Shown here one piece after another: positions 7,747-17,765 of a stretch of 64,000 nucleotides of DNA. The stretch is from positions 1,736,001-1,800,000 of the forward strand of contig NZ_FOVG01000001.1 in the NCBI RefSeq assembly GCF_900115075.1, in the 5' to 3' direction. The translations under genes and the position numbers were made by a program. Source of the DNA: Candidatus Pantoea varia. Its GTDB lineage: Bacteria; Pseudomonadota; Gammaproteobacteria; Enterobacterales; Enterobacteriaceae. Position 1 is the first letter of the stretch; every line of letters starts with the position of its first letter. Under the pieces are notes generated by a model, which did not search any database, had not been told where the DNA came from, and saw only the letters and a list, made by a program, of their open reading frames with translations.

Positions 7747-9386
7747 TGTTTCGCCCTCTTCGGCTGGGGATCCTGTCCCGGTTTCGCCTCAAATACCAGC
7801 GCATTGCTCTTGGTGTTCAGCGTTCTCAGCACCGGCTGAAGCTCACGCAGGACCTGATCCAGTCGCTGCATATCTCCCACCACTTTGGTGTAGGCTGGCG
7901 AACCTGGCTGCAGGCCTTTCATGCTGCGGTTCAGCTCGCGCAATGTCTGCTGCAGATCTTCCGGCAGGGTTTTCATCGCCGGACTGCCGGTGACTTTGTT
8001 GATGTTATCGATGGTGCGCTGCAGATCACGCATCGTTTTCTGGCTCTCTTTCAGCGTTCCTGTCGCTTCATTGACCATACCGTTCAGTGGCAGACTGTTG
8101 ATCTTATCCAGTGCCGCCATCAGCTTCTGCTGAATCTGGCTCAGGCCACCGCTGACGGTTGGGATCACTTCATAGCCAGCGACTTTCTGCGGCCCTTTGT
8201 AGGCCGGCGCATTGTCATAGAAGTCGAGATCGACATAGAGCGCACCCGACAACAGGCTACCGGTTTTCAGCGTTGCACGCAGGCCACGCTTTTTACCATC
8301 CTGCAGATGCTGCTCAAGGTCGAAGTTCTCACCCAGTCGGCTGATAAAGCGATCCGGCTCGATGCGAATCAGCACCGGCACGCGGTAATCATTATTCAGT
8401 GCCTGAACCAGACCGGCTTTCATCAATGGTGCTTCTGATACGGTCCCCAGGCGGATGCCACGGAACTCGACCGGCGCGCCCGCCTGCAGACCACGAATCG
8501 AGTCAGAGAAGAACATCAGGTAATCAATATGGTTGGTATAGAGCGAGTCCTGAATACTGCGCTGATCGTCAAACAGATGATAGTCAGACTTGTTCTGCGC
8601 AGGCTTACCCAGCTCCCAGCCATCCGGCACGTCAAAACTGACGCCGCCGCTGAATAGCGTGGTGAGCGAACCCATTTCCACCCGCATCCCAGAGGCAGAC
8701 ATATCCACGGCGATACCGCTGTCCTTCCAGAAGCGCACGTTGGTCGTCACCAGGCGATCGTAAGGCGCAGCGACAAATAGCTGATAGGTCATCATACGTT
8801 TGTCAGTATCAAAAACACTGGTCTCGACTGTACCGACGCGATAGCCACGGAACAGCACCGGATCACCTGGATTAAGCTGACCCGCTTTCTTGCTGTCCAG
8901 CACAATGCGAATACCTTTGGCATCGGGCGGCGCTAATGGCGGAGCATCCAGCAGCTGAAACTGCTCGGGTGGCTGTTTTTTGGTGCCAGGCTGCAGTTCG
9001 ATATAGGCACCTGACAACAGCGTGCCAAGACCACTGACCCCTTCACGACCAATCTGCGGTTTCACAACCCAGAAAACGCTGTCGCTGTGCAGCAGTTTTT
9101 CCATGCCTGAATTGAGACGCGCTTTGATTTCCACATGGTGAAGATCGTCGCTTAACACCGCGCTTTCCACCACACCGACATCCACACTGCGGCTTTTAAT
9201 CGTGGTTTTACCCGCAACAATGCCTTCGGCGTTTTCGGTGATGAGGGTGACTTCCGGCCCCTGATGGCTGAAGTGATAAAAGAGGATCCATCCGCCGATT
9301 AACAGCGTAACGATGGGGACAATCCAGACCGGCGACCAGCGCTTAATCTGTTCCACCTTTGCATGGCCGTGGTTAGTTTCCGTCAA
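7743..9386 (-). CDS. pqiB: MCE-domain intermembrane transport protein PqiB
   Basis: PqiB forms a hexameric syringe-like tunnel across the periplasm for lipid movement between membranes. The 547-residue protein has one N-terminal transmembrane segment (about residues 18-40, WIVPIVTLLIGGWILFYHF), three MCE domains (about 45-140, 160-270, 285-400) and a C-terminal helical coiled-coil region rich in Leu/Gln that builds the needle. Length equals E. coli PqiB (546). The start overlaps the end of pqiA by 14 bases and its end overlaps pqiC, so pqiABC is a tightly packed operon. In E. coli pqiABC is induced by paraquat through SoxRS; I did not identify a soxbox. Confidence 0.96.
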   Translation of the reverse strand: MTETNHGHAKVEQIKRWSPVWIVPIVTLLIGGWILFYHFSHQGPEVTLITENAEGIVAGKTTIKSRSVDVGVVESAVLSDDLHHVEIKARLNSGMEKLLHSDSVFWVVKPQIGREGVSGLGTLLSGAYIELQPGTKKQPPEQFQLLDAPPLAPPDAKGIRIVLDSKKAGQLNPGDPVLFRGYRVGTVETSVFDTDKRMMTYQLFVAAPYDRLVTTNVRFWKDSGIAVDMSASGMRVEMGSLTTLFSGGVSFDVPDGWELGKPAQNKSDYHLFDDQRSIQDSLYTNHIDYLMFFSDSIRGLQAGAPVEFRGIRLGTVSEAPLMKAGLVQALNNDYRVPVLIRIEPDRFISRLGENFDLEQHLQDGKKRGLRATLKTGSLLSGALYVDLDFYDNAPAYKGPQKVAGYEVIPTVSGGLSQIQQKLMAALDKINSLPLNGMVNEATGTLKESQKTMRDLQRTIDNINKVTGSPAMKTLPEDLQQTLRELNRSMKGLQPGSPAYTKVVGDMQRLDQVLRELQPVLRTLNTKSNALVFEAKPGQDPQPKRAKQ

Positions 9387-10647
9387 GGCGCGACTCCTTC
9401 ATATTGTTTTCGCGTACACGATCCCAGGTTAATCGCGGGTCAAAGGTCATGGCAGCAATCATGGTGATAATCACCACCATCGCAAACAGGATTGCCCCCC
9501 ACGCGGGATAAACATTCATTAATTGCCCCATACGCACCAGCGCAGAGAGCACGGCAATCACAAACACGTCGATCATTGACCAGCGGCCAACAAATTCGAC
9601 CACTTCATAAATTTTGTGCATCCTGTGGCTGTCATTCTGCCCACGTCCTTGTCCACTGGCATCCCAGCAGAGCCAGCCAATCGCCAGCATTTTCAGCGTC
9701 GGCACCATGATACTGGCGATAAAGATCACCAGCGCCACCGGATAAGAACCGTCGCCCCACAGCACAATCACCCCCGCCATAATATTTGAGGGGTAGGCTG
9801 TGCCAAGGGTTTCCGTCACCATAATCGGTAACAGGTTGGCCGGGATATAAAGCAGTATGGAGGTGAACAACAGCGCCAGCGTCCACTGCAGGCTGTGCTT
9901 ACGCCGCGCCTGGGCTGTTACGTCGCAGCGCGGACAGGTATGCTCAGCTTCCGGCAGAATGGCCGTACAGCAGGGGCAGGATCGCAGGCCCTGCTCTAAA
10001 CCCGTGATGCCCACTTCGGGCGGATGGGGCATCGCGGGTCGGGGTGACAGACGGTCCCACAAGCCTCGCCGGTCAACGCACTGAAATGCCCGCAGCTGCA
10101 ACAGGCAGAAGAGCACCCACGGCCAGAAGCTGGTCTCGAGGCCGATCTCGCCATAGGCCATCAGCTTGACGAAGCTGACCAGCACACCAGCCATAAAGAT
10201 TTCTGCCATGCCCCAGTTACGCAGCTGAAACAGGATGCGTGCCAGAACGACTTTGAGATGGGTCGGTAAAGGATTCGGATTGACCAGCACGATAATGGTG
10301 ATCATGCAGAAGGCCGGTACCGCCTGCACAAACAGCAGGAACAGCGTCGCCAGACTGCTGTAATCTTCTGTCACCATGACCTGGGGGATCTGCGCCAGCG
10401 TAATCTCGCTGGTCAGCCCCGCGACCTTCATTGAGACAAAAGGAAACAGGTTCGCCAGCAGCAGCATAAACAGCGCTGCCAGCGCATAACCCGTCGGCCG
10501 TTTACGCGGTTCATGCCAGTTGGCCGTCAGAGAGGTGTGGCAGCGCGGGCATGACGCACGGCTGCCCACTGGAATGTCCGGCAGCTTAATCATTAAATCG
10601 CATTGTGGACAAAGCATCCACGCGTTACTTTTCACTGCTGAACACAT
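9373..10647 (-). CDS. pqiA: Inner-membrane protein PqiA of the Pqi lipid transport system
   Basis: PqiA is the inner-membrane subunit working with PqiB. The 424-residue protein contains two PqiA domains. Each is preceded by a zinc-ribbon-like pair of CxxC motifs (CPQC and CPRC near residues 13-36; CPCC and CPRC near 222-240) and followed by four predicted membrane helices, eight in all. Conserved VKLMAYG and WSMIDVFVIAVLSALV segments match the family. It begins 14 bases after uup and overlaps pqiB, so it can be co-transcribed with uup. Function as a lipid loader is inferred from homologues. Confidence 0.95.
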   Translation of the reverse strand: MCSAVKSNAWMLCPQCDLMIKLPDIPVGSRASCPRCHTSLTANWHEPRKRPTGYALAALFMLLLANLFPFVSMKVAGLTSEITLAQIPQVMVTEDYSSLATLFLLFVQAVPAFCMITIIVLVNPNPLPTHLKVVLARILFQLRNWGMAEIFMAGVLVSFVKLMAYGEIGLETSFWPWVLFCLLQLRAFQCVDRRGLWDRLSPRPAMPHPPEVGITGLEQGLRSCPCCTAILPEAEHTCPRCDVTAQARRKHSLQWTLALLFTSILLYIPANLLPIMVTETLGTAYPSNIMAGVIVLWGDGSYPVALVIFIASIMVPTLKMLAIGWLCWDASGQGRGQNDSHRMHKIYEVVEFVGRWSMIDVFVIAVLSALVRMGQLMNVYPAWGAILFAMVVIITMIAAMTFDPRLTWDRVRENNMKESRLDGN

Positions 10648-10661
10648 CCGTTAGCCCTGCC

Positions 10662-12578
10662 CTACGCGCCGTTTTTCAGTGATTCAAGCTCTTCCCAGCG
10701 CGCAAAAGCAGTTTCCAGCTCCTGCTCAGCCTGCGCCAGATTATCCAGCACCGGTTGCGTCTGATCGTGTGCCTGACTGAAGAAGTCCGGGTGACTCATC
10801 TTCGCCTGCAGTTCACCGATGCGCGCTTCCAGCTGCTCCAGTTTTTGCGGCAACTGTTCCAGCTCACGCGCCAGATTATAGCTGAGTTTGTTCACGTTAC
10901 GCTTAGCCTCACCCTTCTCTGCGGCTGGCTTAGCGGTGTTGCCCGTCGCTTTCGCGGGGGCCGCAGCTCTGTGCTGCCGATAGGCGGCGCGCTGCTGCTG
11001 CGCATCGTGATAACCGCCGACAAAGGTACCGATTTCGCCGTTGCCTTCAAAAATCCAGCACTCGGTGACGGTATTGTCGACGAACTGACGATCGTGGCTC
11101 ACCAGTAAGACGGTGCCCTGATAACCATCAATCAGCTCTTCCAGCAATTCCAGCGTTTCGACGTCGAGGTCGTTGGTCGGTTCATCCAGAATCATCAGGT
11201 TGCTGGGACGCAGGAACAGGCGCGCCAGCAGCAGGCGGTTACGTTCACCACCGGAAAGCGCACGCACCGGCGTCATCGCACGTTTGGGATGGAACAGGAA
11301 GTCCTGCAGATAGCCCAGCACGTGGCGCGGTTTGCCGTTAACCAGCACTTCCTGCTTGCCTTCGGCCAGGTTGTCCATCACGGTGCGATCCGGATCCAGC
11401 TCAGCGCGATGCTGGTCAAAGTAGGCTACTTCCAGCTTGGTGCCGGAATGCACGCGGCCATGATCGGCTTTCAGCTGCTGCAGCATCAGACGCAGCAAGG
11501 TGGTTTTACCGCAGCCGTTCGGCCCGATCAGCGCAATTTTGTCACCACGCTGAACCTGGGTTGAGAAGTCCTTCACCAGTACTTTGCCATCGACTGCGTA
11601 GTCGACATTTTCCAGCTCAAAGACAATCTTGCCTGAGCGGGACGCTTCGCCGACCTGCATGTTGGCTTTGCCCATCACTTCGCGACGTTCTGAGTGCTCG
11701 CGACGCAGCGCTTTCAGCGCACGCACACGGCCTTCGTTACGGGTACGACGGGCTTTGATGCCCTGACGGATCCACACCTCTTCCTGCGCCAGCTTGCGGT
11801 CGAATTCCGCGTTCTGCATCTCTTCAACGCGCAAGGCTTCTTCTTTGCCTTCCAGATAAAGATCGTAGTTACCCGGCCAGGAGACCAGCTTGCCACGGTC
11901 AAGATCGACAATGCGCGTCGCCATGTTGCGGATAAACGAACGGTCATGGGAAATAAAGATGATGCTGCCGGTGAAGTTCTTCAGGAACGTTTCCAGCCAG
12001 TCGATGGTTTCGATATCAAGGTGGTTGGTTGGCTCATCCAGCATCAGGACGCGCGGGTTACTCACCAGCGCACGGCCCAGCGCCGCTTTACGCAGCCAGC
12101 CGCCAGAGAGTGACGACAGCTCGGTATCGGGCTGCAGACCAATCTGCTCCAGCACGTCATGGATGCGGCTTTCCAGCTGCCACAGGTTCTGATGGTCCAG
12201 AATGGTCTGCAGACGCGCCATCTCATTGAGGTTTTTATCGCTGGGATCTTCCATCACCACATGGGAAATGGCGTGATAGGCTTTCAGATGCTCAGCCTGC
12301 TCTTCAACGCCCTCGGCCACGAAGTCATAGACCGAGCCGGTAATATTGCGCGGCGGATCCTGTTGCAGGCGCGCCACGACCAGATCGGTTTCATAAATAA
12401 TGCGGCCATCATCCAGTGGCTGTTCGCCATTGATGATTTTCATCAGCGTGGATTTACCCGCACCGTTACGGCCCACCAGACAGACGCGTTCGTTCTCTTC
12501 GATGTGCAGTTCGGTATTGTCTAACAGCGGCGCATCGCTGAAGGAGAGATAAGCGCCGTGGATACTGATTAATGACAT
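10662..12578 (-). CDS. uup: ABC-F ATPase Uup
   Basis: Uup is a soluble ABC-F protein with tandem ATPase domains and no membrane segment. Family members act on ribosomes or on branched DNA intermediates; loss of uup raises precise transposon excision in E. coli. The 638-residue protein has Walker A motifs GRNGAGKST (residues 36-44) and GPNGCGKTT, ABC signatures LSGGW and LSGGERNR, and Walker B LMLDEPTNHLD and LMILDEPTNDLD. A C-terminal coiled-coil domain (from about residue 560) follows an Ala/Lys-rich linker and is known to bind DNA in the E. coli protein. It lies 6 bases after rlmL and 14 bases before pqiA. Confidence 0.97.
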   Translation of the reverse strand: MSLISIHGAYLSFSDAPLLDNTELHIEENERVCLVGRNGAGKSTLMKIINGEQPLDDGRIIYETDLVVARLQQDPPRNITGSVYDFVAEGVEEQAEHLKAYHAISHVVMEDPSDKNLNEMARLQTILDHQNLWQLESRIHDVLEQIGLQPDTELSSLSGGWLRKAALGRALVSNPRVLMLDEPTNHLDIETIDWLETFLKNFTGSIIFISHDRSFIRNMATRIVDLDRGKLVSWPGNYDLYLEGKEEALRVEEMQNAEFDRKLAQEEVWIRQGIKARRTRNEGRVRALKALRREHSERREVMGKANMQVGEASRSGKIVFELENVDYAVDGKVLVKDFSTQVQRGDKIALIGPNGCGKTTLLRLMLQQLKADHGRVHSGTKLEVAYFDQHRAELDPDRTVMDNLAEGKQEVLVNGKPRHVLGYLQDFLFHPKRAMTPVRALSGGERNRLLLARLFLRPSNLMILDEPTNDLDVETLELLEELIDGYQGTVLLVSHDRQFVDNTVTECWIFEGNGEIGTFVGGYHDAQQQRAAYRQHRAAAPAKATGNTAKPAAEKGEAKRNVNKLSYNLARELEQLPQKLEQLEARIGELQAKMSHPDFFSQAHDQTQPVLDNLAQAEQELETAFARWEELESLKNGA

Positions 12579-12584
12579 GTAATC

Positions 12585-14699
12585 TTATTCCTTACCGGCG
12601 TGAGTGATCAGCCAGCAGTTGTGAATTTGACGGTTACGCGCGAAGTCCTGCGACTGCGTTTTCTGGGTAATATCCTGCGCCTGCAGGCCCAGTGATTTCA
12701 GGCCATCCATGTCCATTTTGAAACCGCGTTTGTTATTGGAGAACATGATGGTACCGCCGCGACGCAGCAGGCGCTTCAGGTTACGCATTAGCATCATATG
12801 ATCGCGCTGAACGTCGAAGCTCTCTTCCATACGTTTTGAGTTGGAGAAGGTTGGCGGATCGATAAAGATCAGGTCAAAATTCTCGTCACTCTCATTCAGC
12901 CAGCTCAGGCAGTCCGCCTGCATCAGACGGTGCTGACGCCCGGTCAGTCCGTTGAGACGCAGGTTACGCTCCGCCCACTCCAGATAGGTACGCGACATAT
13001 CAACCGTGGTGGTTGAACGCGCCCCACCCAGACCGGCGTGCACACTGGCGGTGCCGGTGTAAGCAAACAGGTTCAGGAAATCTTTACCCTGACTCATCTG
13101 GCCGAGCATTTTACGGGCAATGCGGTGATCGAGGAACAGACCGGTATCGAGATAGTCGGTCAGATTCACCCAGAAATGCGCATTAAACTCTTTAACTTCG
13201 AAATAGTCGCCCTTCTCGCCGAGCTTCTGATACTGCGCTTTGCCTTTCTGGCGCTCACGCGTTTTCATAACCAGACGGTCGGCAGGCAGTTCCAGCACGC
13301 TCAGCGTCGCGCTGATCACATCGAACAGGCGCTGACGCGCTTTGTTCGGATCGATGGTTTTTGGCGGCGCGTACTCCTGGATAATCACCCAGTCGCCATA
13401 GCGATCGACAGCAACGTTGTAGTCTGGCAGATCGGCGTCATAAATGCGGTAGCATTCAATGCCTTCCTGACGCGCCCATTTCTCCAGCTTCTTCACGTTT
13501 TTACGCAGACGGTTCGCGTAATCTTCCGCAATCTGTCCGGCGCTTTCATGGCTGTTAACCGCCAGCTGATAGTTTTTCTGCACGCAATCCAGCGGACCGT
13601 TCTTCGCTTTAAACTGGCGATCGGCACGCAGTTGCAGGCAGCTCAGCAGTTCAGGCGAGGCGCTGAACAGCGACAGGTTCCAGCCGCCAAAATGCTGCTT
13701 CATCAGACGTCCGAGCTGGCTGTGCAGCGCAATCAGCGCCGGTTCGCTCTCCAGACGCTCACCGTAAGGTGGATTGCTCAGGACTGTGCCGTGAACCGCG
13801 GGTTCGACCGGATTGGTCAGCTTCAGCAGGTCCTGCCGGGCAAAGGTAAAGAGTTCAAAGACGCCAGCGCGACGGGCATTCGCCTGCGCCCACTCCAGCA
13901 CCCGACCGTTGTTGTCATAGCCAAAGAAGCGCGCCTGAGTGGCGGCCGTGCCTGCACGGGCACGGTCCTGTGCCTCGGCTTTCACGTCCTGCCACAGCGC
14001 AGCATTAAACTGGCTCCATGCGGTGAAGCCCCAGTGCTTACGCAGCAGACCTGGTGCGCGATCGCAGGCGATCAGCGCAGCTTCAATCAGCAGCGTACCG
14101 GAACCACACATCGGGTCGATCAGCGGCGTGGTCGGCTCCCAGCCTGAACGCAGCACAATCGCCGCCGCCAGGGTCTCTTTCAACGGTGCCTGACCCGTCT
14201 GCTGGCGATAACCGCGCTGATGCAGTGAGGTGCCGCTGAGATCCAGTGCAATGCTGGCGCGATCGTCATTCAGCCAGACGTTGACTCGGATATCCGCCTG
14301 CTCGCGATCGACATTCGGCCGCTCGAGATTCTGACGGGTAAAGCTGTCCACGATGGCATCTTTCACTTTCAGCGCGCCGAACTGGCTGTTACGAATCGAA
14401 TCGTTGGTGCCGCTGAAATGCACGACAAATGTTTTGTCGCTACCGAACATCGACGGCCAGTCCACGCTCTGCACACCCAGATAAAGATCGAGATCGCTGT
14501 AGACGCCAAACTCTCCCAGCGGCAACAGGATGCGTGATGCTAAACGACTCCACATCAGGCTTTGGTACATGGCGCGATCGTCGGCTTCGTAGTGAACGCC
14601 TCCCTGCACCACTTGCAAATCCTGCGCGCCCAGCGCGTCCAGCTCACTTTTTAACAGCTCTTCGAGCCCACGCGCCGTGCTGGCAAACAGAGAATTCAT
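12585..14699 (-). CDS. rlmL: Bifunctional 23S rRNA methyltransferase RlmL/RlmKL
   Basis: The protein makes m2G2445 (N-terminal RlmL half) and m7G2069 (C-terminal RlmK half) in 23S rRNA using S-adenosylmethionine. The 704 residues comprise a THUMP domain (about 45-155), a first methyltransferase with [14 protein letters not shown] and the catalytic NPPYGERL motif, and a second Rossmann methyltransferase with [16 protein letters not shown] and IDPPTFSNS. Length is that of E. coli RlmKL (702). It is the first gene of the rlmL-uup-pqiABC run and is divergent from ycbX across a 110-base promoter region. Confidence 0.97.
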   Translation of the reverse strand: MNSLFASTARGLEELLKSELDALGAQDLQVVQGGVHYEADDRAMYQSLMWSRLASRILLPLGEFGVYSDLDLYLGVQSVDWPSMFGSDKTFVVHFSGTNDSIRNSQFGALKVKDAIVDSFTRQNLERPNVDREQADIRVNVWLNDDRASIALDLSGTSLHQRGYRQQTGQAPLKETLAAAIVLRSGWEPTTPLIDPMCGSGTLLIEAALIACDRAPGLLRKHWGFTAWSQFNAALWQDVKAEAQDRARAGTAATQARFFGYDNNGRVLEWAQANARRAGVFELFTFARQDLLKLTNPVEPAVHGTVLSNPPYGERLESEPALIALHSQLGRLMKQHFGGWNLSLFSASPELLSCLQLRADRQFKAKNGPLDCVQKNYQLAVNSHESAGQIAEDYANRLRKNVKKLEKWARQEGIECYRIYDADLPDYNVAVDRYGDWVIIQEYAPPKTIDPNKARQRLFDVISATLSVLELPADRLVMKTRERQKGKAQYQKLGEKGDYFEVKEFNAHFWVNLTDYLDTGLFLDHRIARKMLGQMSQGKDFLNLFAYTGTASVHAGLGGARSTTTVDMSRTYLEWAERNLRLNGLTGRQHRLMQADCLSWLNESDENFDLIFIDPPTFSNSKRMEESFDVQRDHMMLMRNLKRLLRRGGTIMFSNNKRGFKMDMDGLKSLGLQAQDITQKTQSQDFARNRQIHNCWLITHAGKE

Positions 14700-14809
14700 A
14701 TCGTCACTTTTTAACTCTTGAGAAAATTGTCGCGCATTATAGCGAATCGGAGACCTATGTCATAAAGTTAGCTTCTTTTGTGTCGCGCGTCGGGTTCAAG
14801 GAGAACACC

Positions 14810-15919
14810 ATGATCACGCTTTCCCGCTTATTTATTCATCCTGTGAAGTCGATGCGGGGATTAGCATTATCACACTCGCTGGTCACTGACAGCGGATTGG
14901 CGTTTGATCGTCTGTTCATGGTGACCGAACCTGATGGCACCTTTATTACCGCCCGACAGTACCCGGAGATGGTGCGCTTCACGCCAGCTATTCTGCCGGA
15001 TGGCCTGCTGCTGGCGGCCCCGGATGGCAGTCAGTCCCTGATCCGCTTCAGCGATTTCGATGAGCAGGGACACCCTACCGAGGTCTGGGGCAATCATTTT
15101 ACCGCGCGCATAGCGCCGCTTGCGATTAATCAATGGCTGAGCCAGTTCTTCCCGCGCGACGTTCAGCTGCGCTGGGTCGGACCGCAGCCCAGCCGCCGCG
15201 TCAAAGCGTTTGAAAATATTCCGCTGAGCTTTGCCGATGGCTTTCCGTTTTTATTGATCAACAACGCGTCGCTGCATGATCTGCAACAGCGCTGCCCGGC
15301 CAGCGTCCGAGCCGAACAGTTTCGCCCGAATCTGGTCGTCAGTGGCGCTGCCGCGTGGGATGAAGATAGCTGGGCGGAAATTCAGATTGGCGACGTGATA
15401 TTTGAGGTGCCTAAGCCATGCAGTCGCTGCGTGCTCACCACGGTCAGCACCGAGACCGGCGTTAAGCATCCCACAGGTCATCCGCTGGCGACGCTGCAGA
15501 CTTTCCGCACCGCCCAGGATGGCAGTGGTGATATCGATTTCGGTCTGAACTTAGTGGCGCGCAACCGTGGCGTGGTGCGTGCTGGCGATGAAATGATTGT
15601 CCTGAAACGTCATGCACCGCGCAGCTATGGTGCCGGGCAAGTGGTCGAAACGTTGAAACCCGCGCAGCAGGCGCCTGATGCCGTGACCATTACTTACCAG
15701 GGGCAGACGTTTACCGGGGATAATCAGCAGGTGTTACTGGATCAACTGGAGATGCAGGGCTTCCGCATTCCCTACTCCTGCCGGGCGGGTCTGTGTGGCA
15801 GCTGCAAGCTTAATCTGGTCGCGGGTGAGGTAAAGGCGCTGAAACAGAGTGCCCTGCGTCAGGACGGCACACTGTTAAGCTGTAGCTGTATTCCTGCAGG
15901 GAATATCGAACTGAACTGA
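14810..15919 (+). CDS. ycbX: MOSC-domain and 2Fe-2S protein YcbX
   Basis: YcbX is a molybdenum-cofactor-dependent reductase that detoxifies N-hydroxylated base analogues, working with CysJ. The 369 residues show a MOSC N-terminal beta-barrel (about 1-120), a MOSC domain with the conserved cofactor Cys in [12 protein letters not shown], and a C-terminal plant-type ferredoxin domain with Cys in [12 protein letters not shown] and a distal CSC. The start at 14810 follows AAGGAG and gives the E. coli length (369); the frame is open much further upstream but that part runs antisense to rlmL. It converges on zapC with only 5 bases between the stops. Confidence 0.95.
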   Translation: MITLSRLFIHPVKSMRGLALSHSLVTDSGLAFDRLFMVTEPDGTFITARQYPEMVRFTPAILPDGLLLAAPDGSQSLIRFSDFDEQGHPTEVWGNHFTARIAPLAINQWLSQFFPRDVQLRWVGPQPSRRVKAFENIPLSFADGFPFLLINNASLHDLQQRCPASVRAEQFRPNLVVSGAAAWDEDSWAEIQIGDVIFEVPKPCSRCVLTTVSTETGVKHPTGHPLATLQTFRTAQDGSGDIDFGLNLVARNRGVVRAGDEMIVLKRHAPRSYGAGQVVETLKPAQQAPDAVTITYQGQTFTGDNQQVLLDQLEMQGFRIPYSCRAGLCGSCKLNLVAGEVKALKQSALRQDGTLLSCSCIPAGNIELN

Positions 15920-15924
15920 AGTGA

Positions 15925-16467
15925 TCAGACGGCGCGTGCGTAACGCGGCGCGACGTCCTGATGCCAGGGTTGCAGGCGATCGTTCATCACCTTGATGGCA
16001 TCGCCGAGCACCATGTTTTTTCCGGCCAGCGTTAAGCCTGGCTGTGCCAGCAGGCAGAGCGCCGCATTATCACCACCCTCAACCACCAGCAGACGTGCCA
16101 GCGTTCCCTCTTCGGCCAGCGTGACCTGTACCATTTCGCCAGGACGGGGCTGCATTGCCGGAGCATACGAGGTGAAATGCCAGCTTTTCGGCATCAGTGG
16201 CTTAAGGAAGCGAGCAGCGACCAGCGCGTTTAACACCAGCTCAGCACGATGGCTGCCACTGAGTTTGCAATGACGGCAGGTCTCTTCAAAGGTGTAATAA
16301 AGCGCGGCATCGTCGACACAAAAACCCGATTCAGTGAAAGCATCCGGCGTGAGCATTTTGCGGGAATAACGGGAACGAAAAAGCATACCGTCTGCCAGGT
16401 CGAGCATCATTCGGTCGTGGCTGCTGTCAAAATACCAACGCCAGTTATCATCGGGTTTAATTTTCAT
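15925..16467 (-). CDS. zapC: Cell division protein ZapC
   Basis: ZapC is a cytoplasmic FtsZ-binding protein that promotes protofilament bundling and Z-ring stability. The 180-residue sequence starts [14 protein letters not shown], then [27 protein letters not shown] and the PKSWHF segment, all matching the E. coli protein of 180 residues. A longer frame upstream to 16554 was rejected because the N-terminus then has no family match. The neighbour is pyrD, as in E. coli. Together with sulA it gives the window both a positive and a negative modulator of FtsZ. Confidence 0.94.
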   Translation of the reverse strand: MKIKPDDNWRWYFDSSHDRMMLDLADGMLFRSRYSRKMLTPDAFTESGFCVDDAALYYTFEETCRHCKLSGSHRAELVLNALVAARFLKPLMPKSWHFTSYAPAMQPRPGEMVQVTLAEEGTLARLLVVEGGDNAALCLLAQPGLTLAGKNMVLGDAIKVMNDRLQPWHQDVAPRYARAV

Positions 16468-16620
16468 CGTGTGCCCTGTATTTACCGCTGCGCCAAAAAT
16501 CACGCAGAATTCAGCGAAAAAAGAAACATAAGGAAAAGCTGAAAAAGCGTGCAACAGGACAAAATATAAACGAGCCGAGAGGATAAATAAACCCCCCGGC
16601 CAATCATTGTGAGAATTGTC

Positions 16621-17631
16621 TTAGAGATGCGTGACGATATCTTTAATTAATCCTGGCCCCTGATAAATAAAGCCTGAATAAATCTGAACCAGTGTTGCCC
16701 CTGCGGCGATCTTTTCACGCGCCGCCGTCAGAGAATCGATGCCGCCAACGCCAATAATTGGCAGGCGGCCCTGCAGTTCCTGAGAGAGGCGCTGGATAAC
16801 CGCCGTGCTGCGAGACTGCACCGGGCGGCCACTTAATCCGCCCGCTTCCTCAGCATGCTTAAGGCCACTCACCAGCGAACGATCAAGCGTGGTATTACTG
16901 GCAATGACGCCATCAATCTGATGACGAATTAAACTATCTGCGACCTGAATTAACTCTTCTTCAGAGAGATCGGGCGCAATTTTTACGGCCAGCGGAACAT
17001 ATTTAAGATGACGCTGTTCCAGCTCTTTTTGTTTCTGTTTGATTGAAGAGAGCAGATCATCCAGCACCTCACCATATTGCAGCGAACGCAAACCGGGGGT
17101 GTTAGGTGAAGAAATATTGATGGCAATATAACCGGCGTGGGCATAGACCTTCTCCATGCAGATCAGATAATCATCTTTGCCCTGCTCGACTGGCGTATCT
17201 TTATTTTTACCAATATTGATCCCCAGCACGCCGTTAAAACGCGCTTTCTTCACGTTCTCAACCAGGTGATCAACACCCAGATTATTAAATCCCATCCGAT
17301 TGATAATTCCGCCAGCTTCCACCAGACGAAACATGCGCGGCTTATCATTACCTGCCTGAGCGCGTGGAGTGACGGTGCCGACTTCAACAAAACCAAAGCC
17401 CATTGCCGCAAACGCATCAATGCACTCTGCGTTCTTATCCAGACCCGCAGCCAGGCCCAGGGCATTCTTAAAGGTCAGTCCCATGCAGGTGACCGGACGC
17501 GACGGCAGATTCTGGCGATAAAACATCTCCAGCGGGGTGCCATTCATAAAACGCAGTTGTTGAAAGGTGAGTTCGTGTGCGCGTTCGGGATCGAGTTTAA
17601 ACAGCGCCGGTCGGACGATAGGATAAAACAT
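16621..17631 (-). CDS. pyrD: Quinone-dependent dihydroorotate dehydrogenase
   Basis: This class 2 enzyme oxidises dihydroorotate to orotate in pyrimidine synthesis and passes electrons to the membrane quinone pool. The 336-residue length and N-terminal amphipathic helix region ([23 protein letters not shown]) are class 2 features. FMN-site motifs are [31 protein letters not shown] with the catalytic Ser, and the [26 protein letters not shown] phosphate site. The start at 17631 has a good ribosome site (CAGGAGAG). A dyad lies about 55-80 bases upstream. Downstream of the accessory flippase gene on the same strand. Confidence 0.97.
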   Translation of the reverse strand: MFYPIVRPALFKLDPERAHELTFQQLRFMNGTPLEMFYRQNLPSRPVTCMGLTFKNALGLAAGLDKNAECIDAFAAMGFGFVEVGTVTPRAQAGNDKPRMFRLVEAGGIINRMGFNNLGVDHLVENVKKARFNGVLGINIGKNKDTPVEQGKDDYLICMEKVYAHAGYIAINISSPNTPGLRSLQYGEVLDDLLSSIKQKQKELEQRHLKYVPLAVKIAPDLSEEELIQVADSLIRHQIDGVIASNTTLDRSLVSGLKHAEEAGGLSGRPVQSRSTAVIQRLSQELQGRLPIIGVGGIDSLTAAREKIAAGATLVQIYSGFIYQGPGLIKDIVTHL

Positions 17632-17683
17632 GCACTCTCCTGAAGGACGGAAGCGATCGTGGAAGTCGGTGCACGGGAAAATG

Positions 17684-17713
17684 TGCGCCAGAATGGTAAA
17701 GTGCTCTGGCGCA
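17684..17713. promoter_or_regulatory. Nine-base dyad upstream of pyrD
   Basis: TGCGCCAGA (17684-17692) and TCTGGCGCA (17705-17713) are perfect inverted arms with 12 bases between them, a centre-to-centre distance of 21 bases or two helical turns. On the minus strand the spacer contains TACCAT, a possible pyrD -10. It could be an operator for pyrD or a terminator for the upstream flippase gene, though the following T-run is weak. Confidence 0.4.
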
Positions 17714-17765
17714 AAAGTAAATCGAACTGCGGGGATGCCTGAAGTTAACTGAAATAGCTTTGATC

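Noticed and set aside
13038-14147. Long 369-codon open frame on the plus strand
   Set aside because: It is wholly antisense to rlmL, has no family resemblance or ribosome site, and follows from GC-biased codon use in rlmL.
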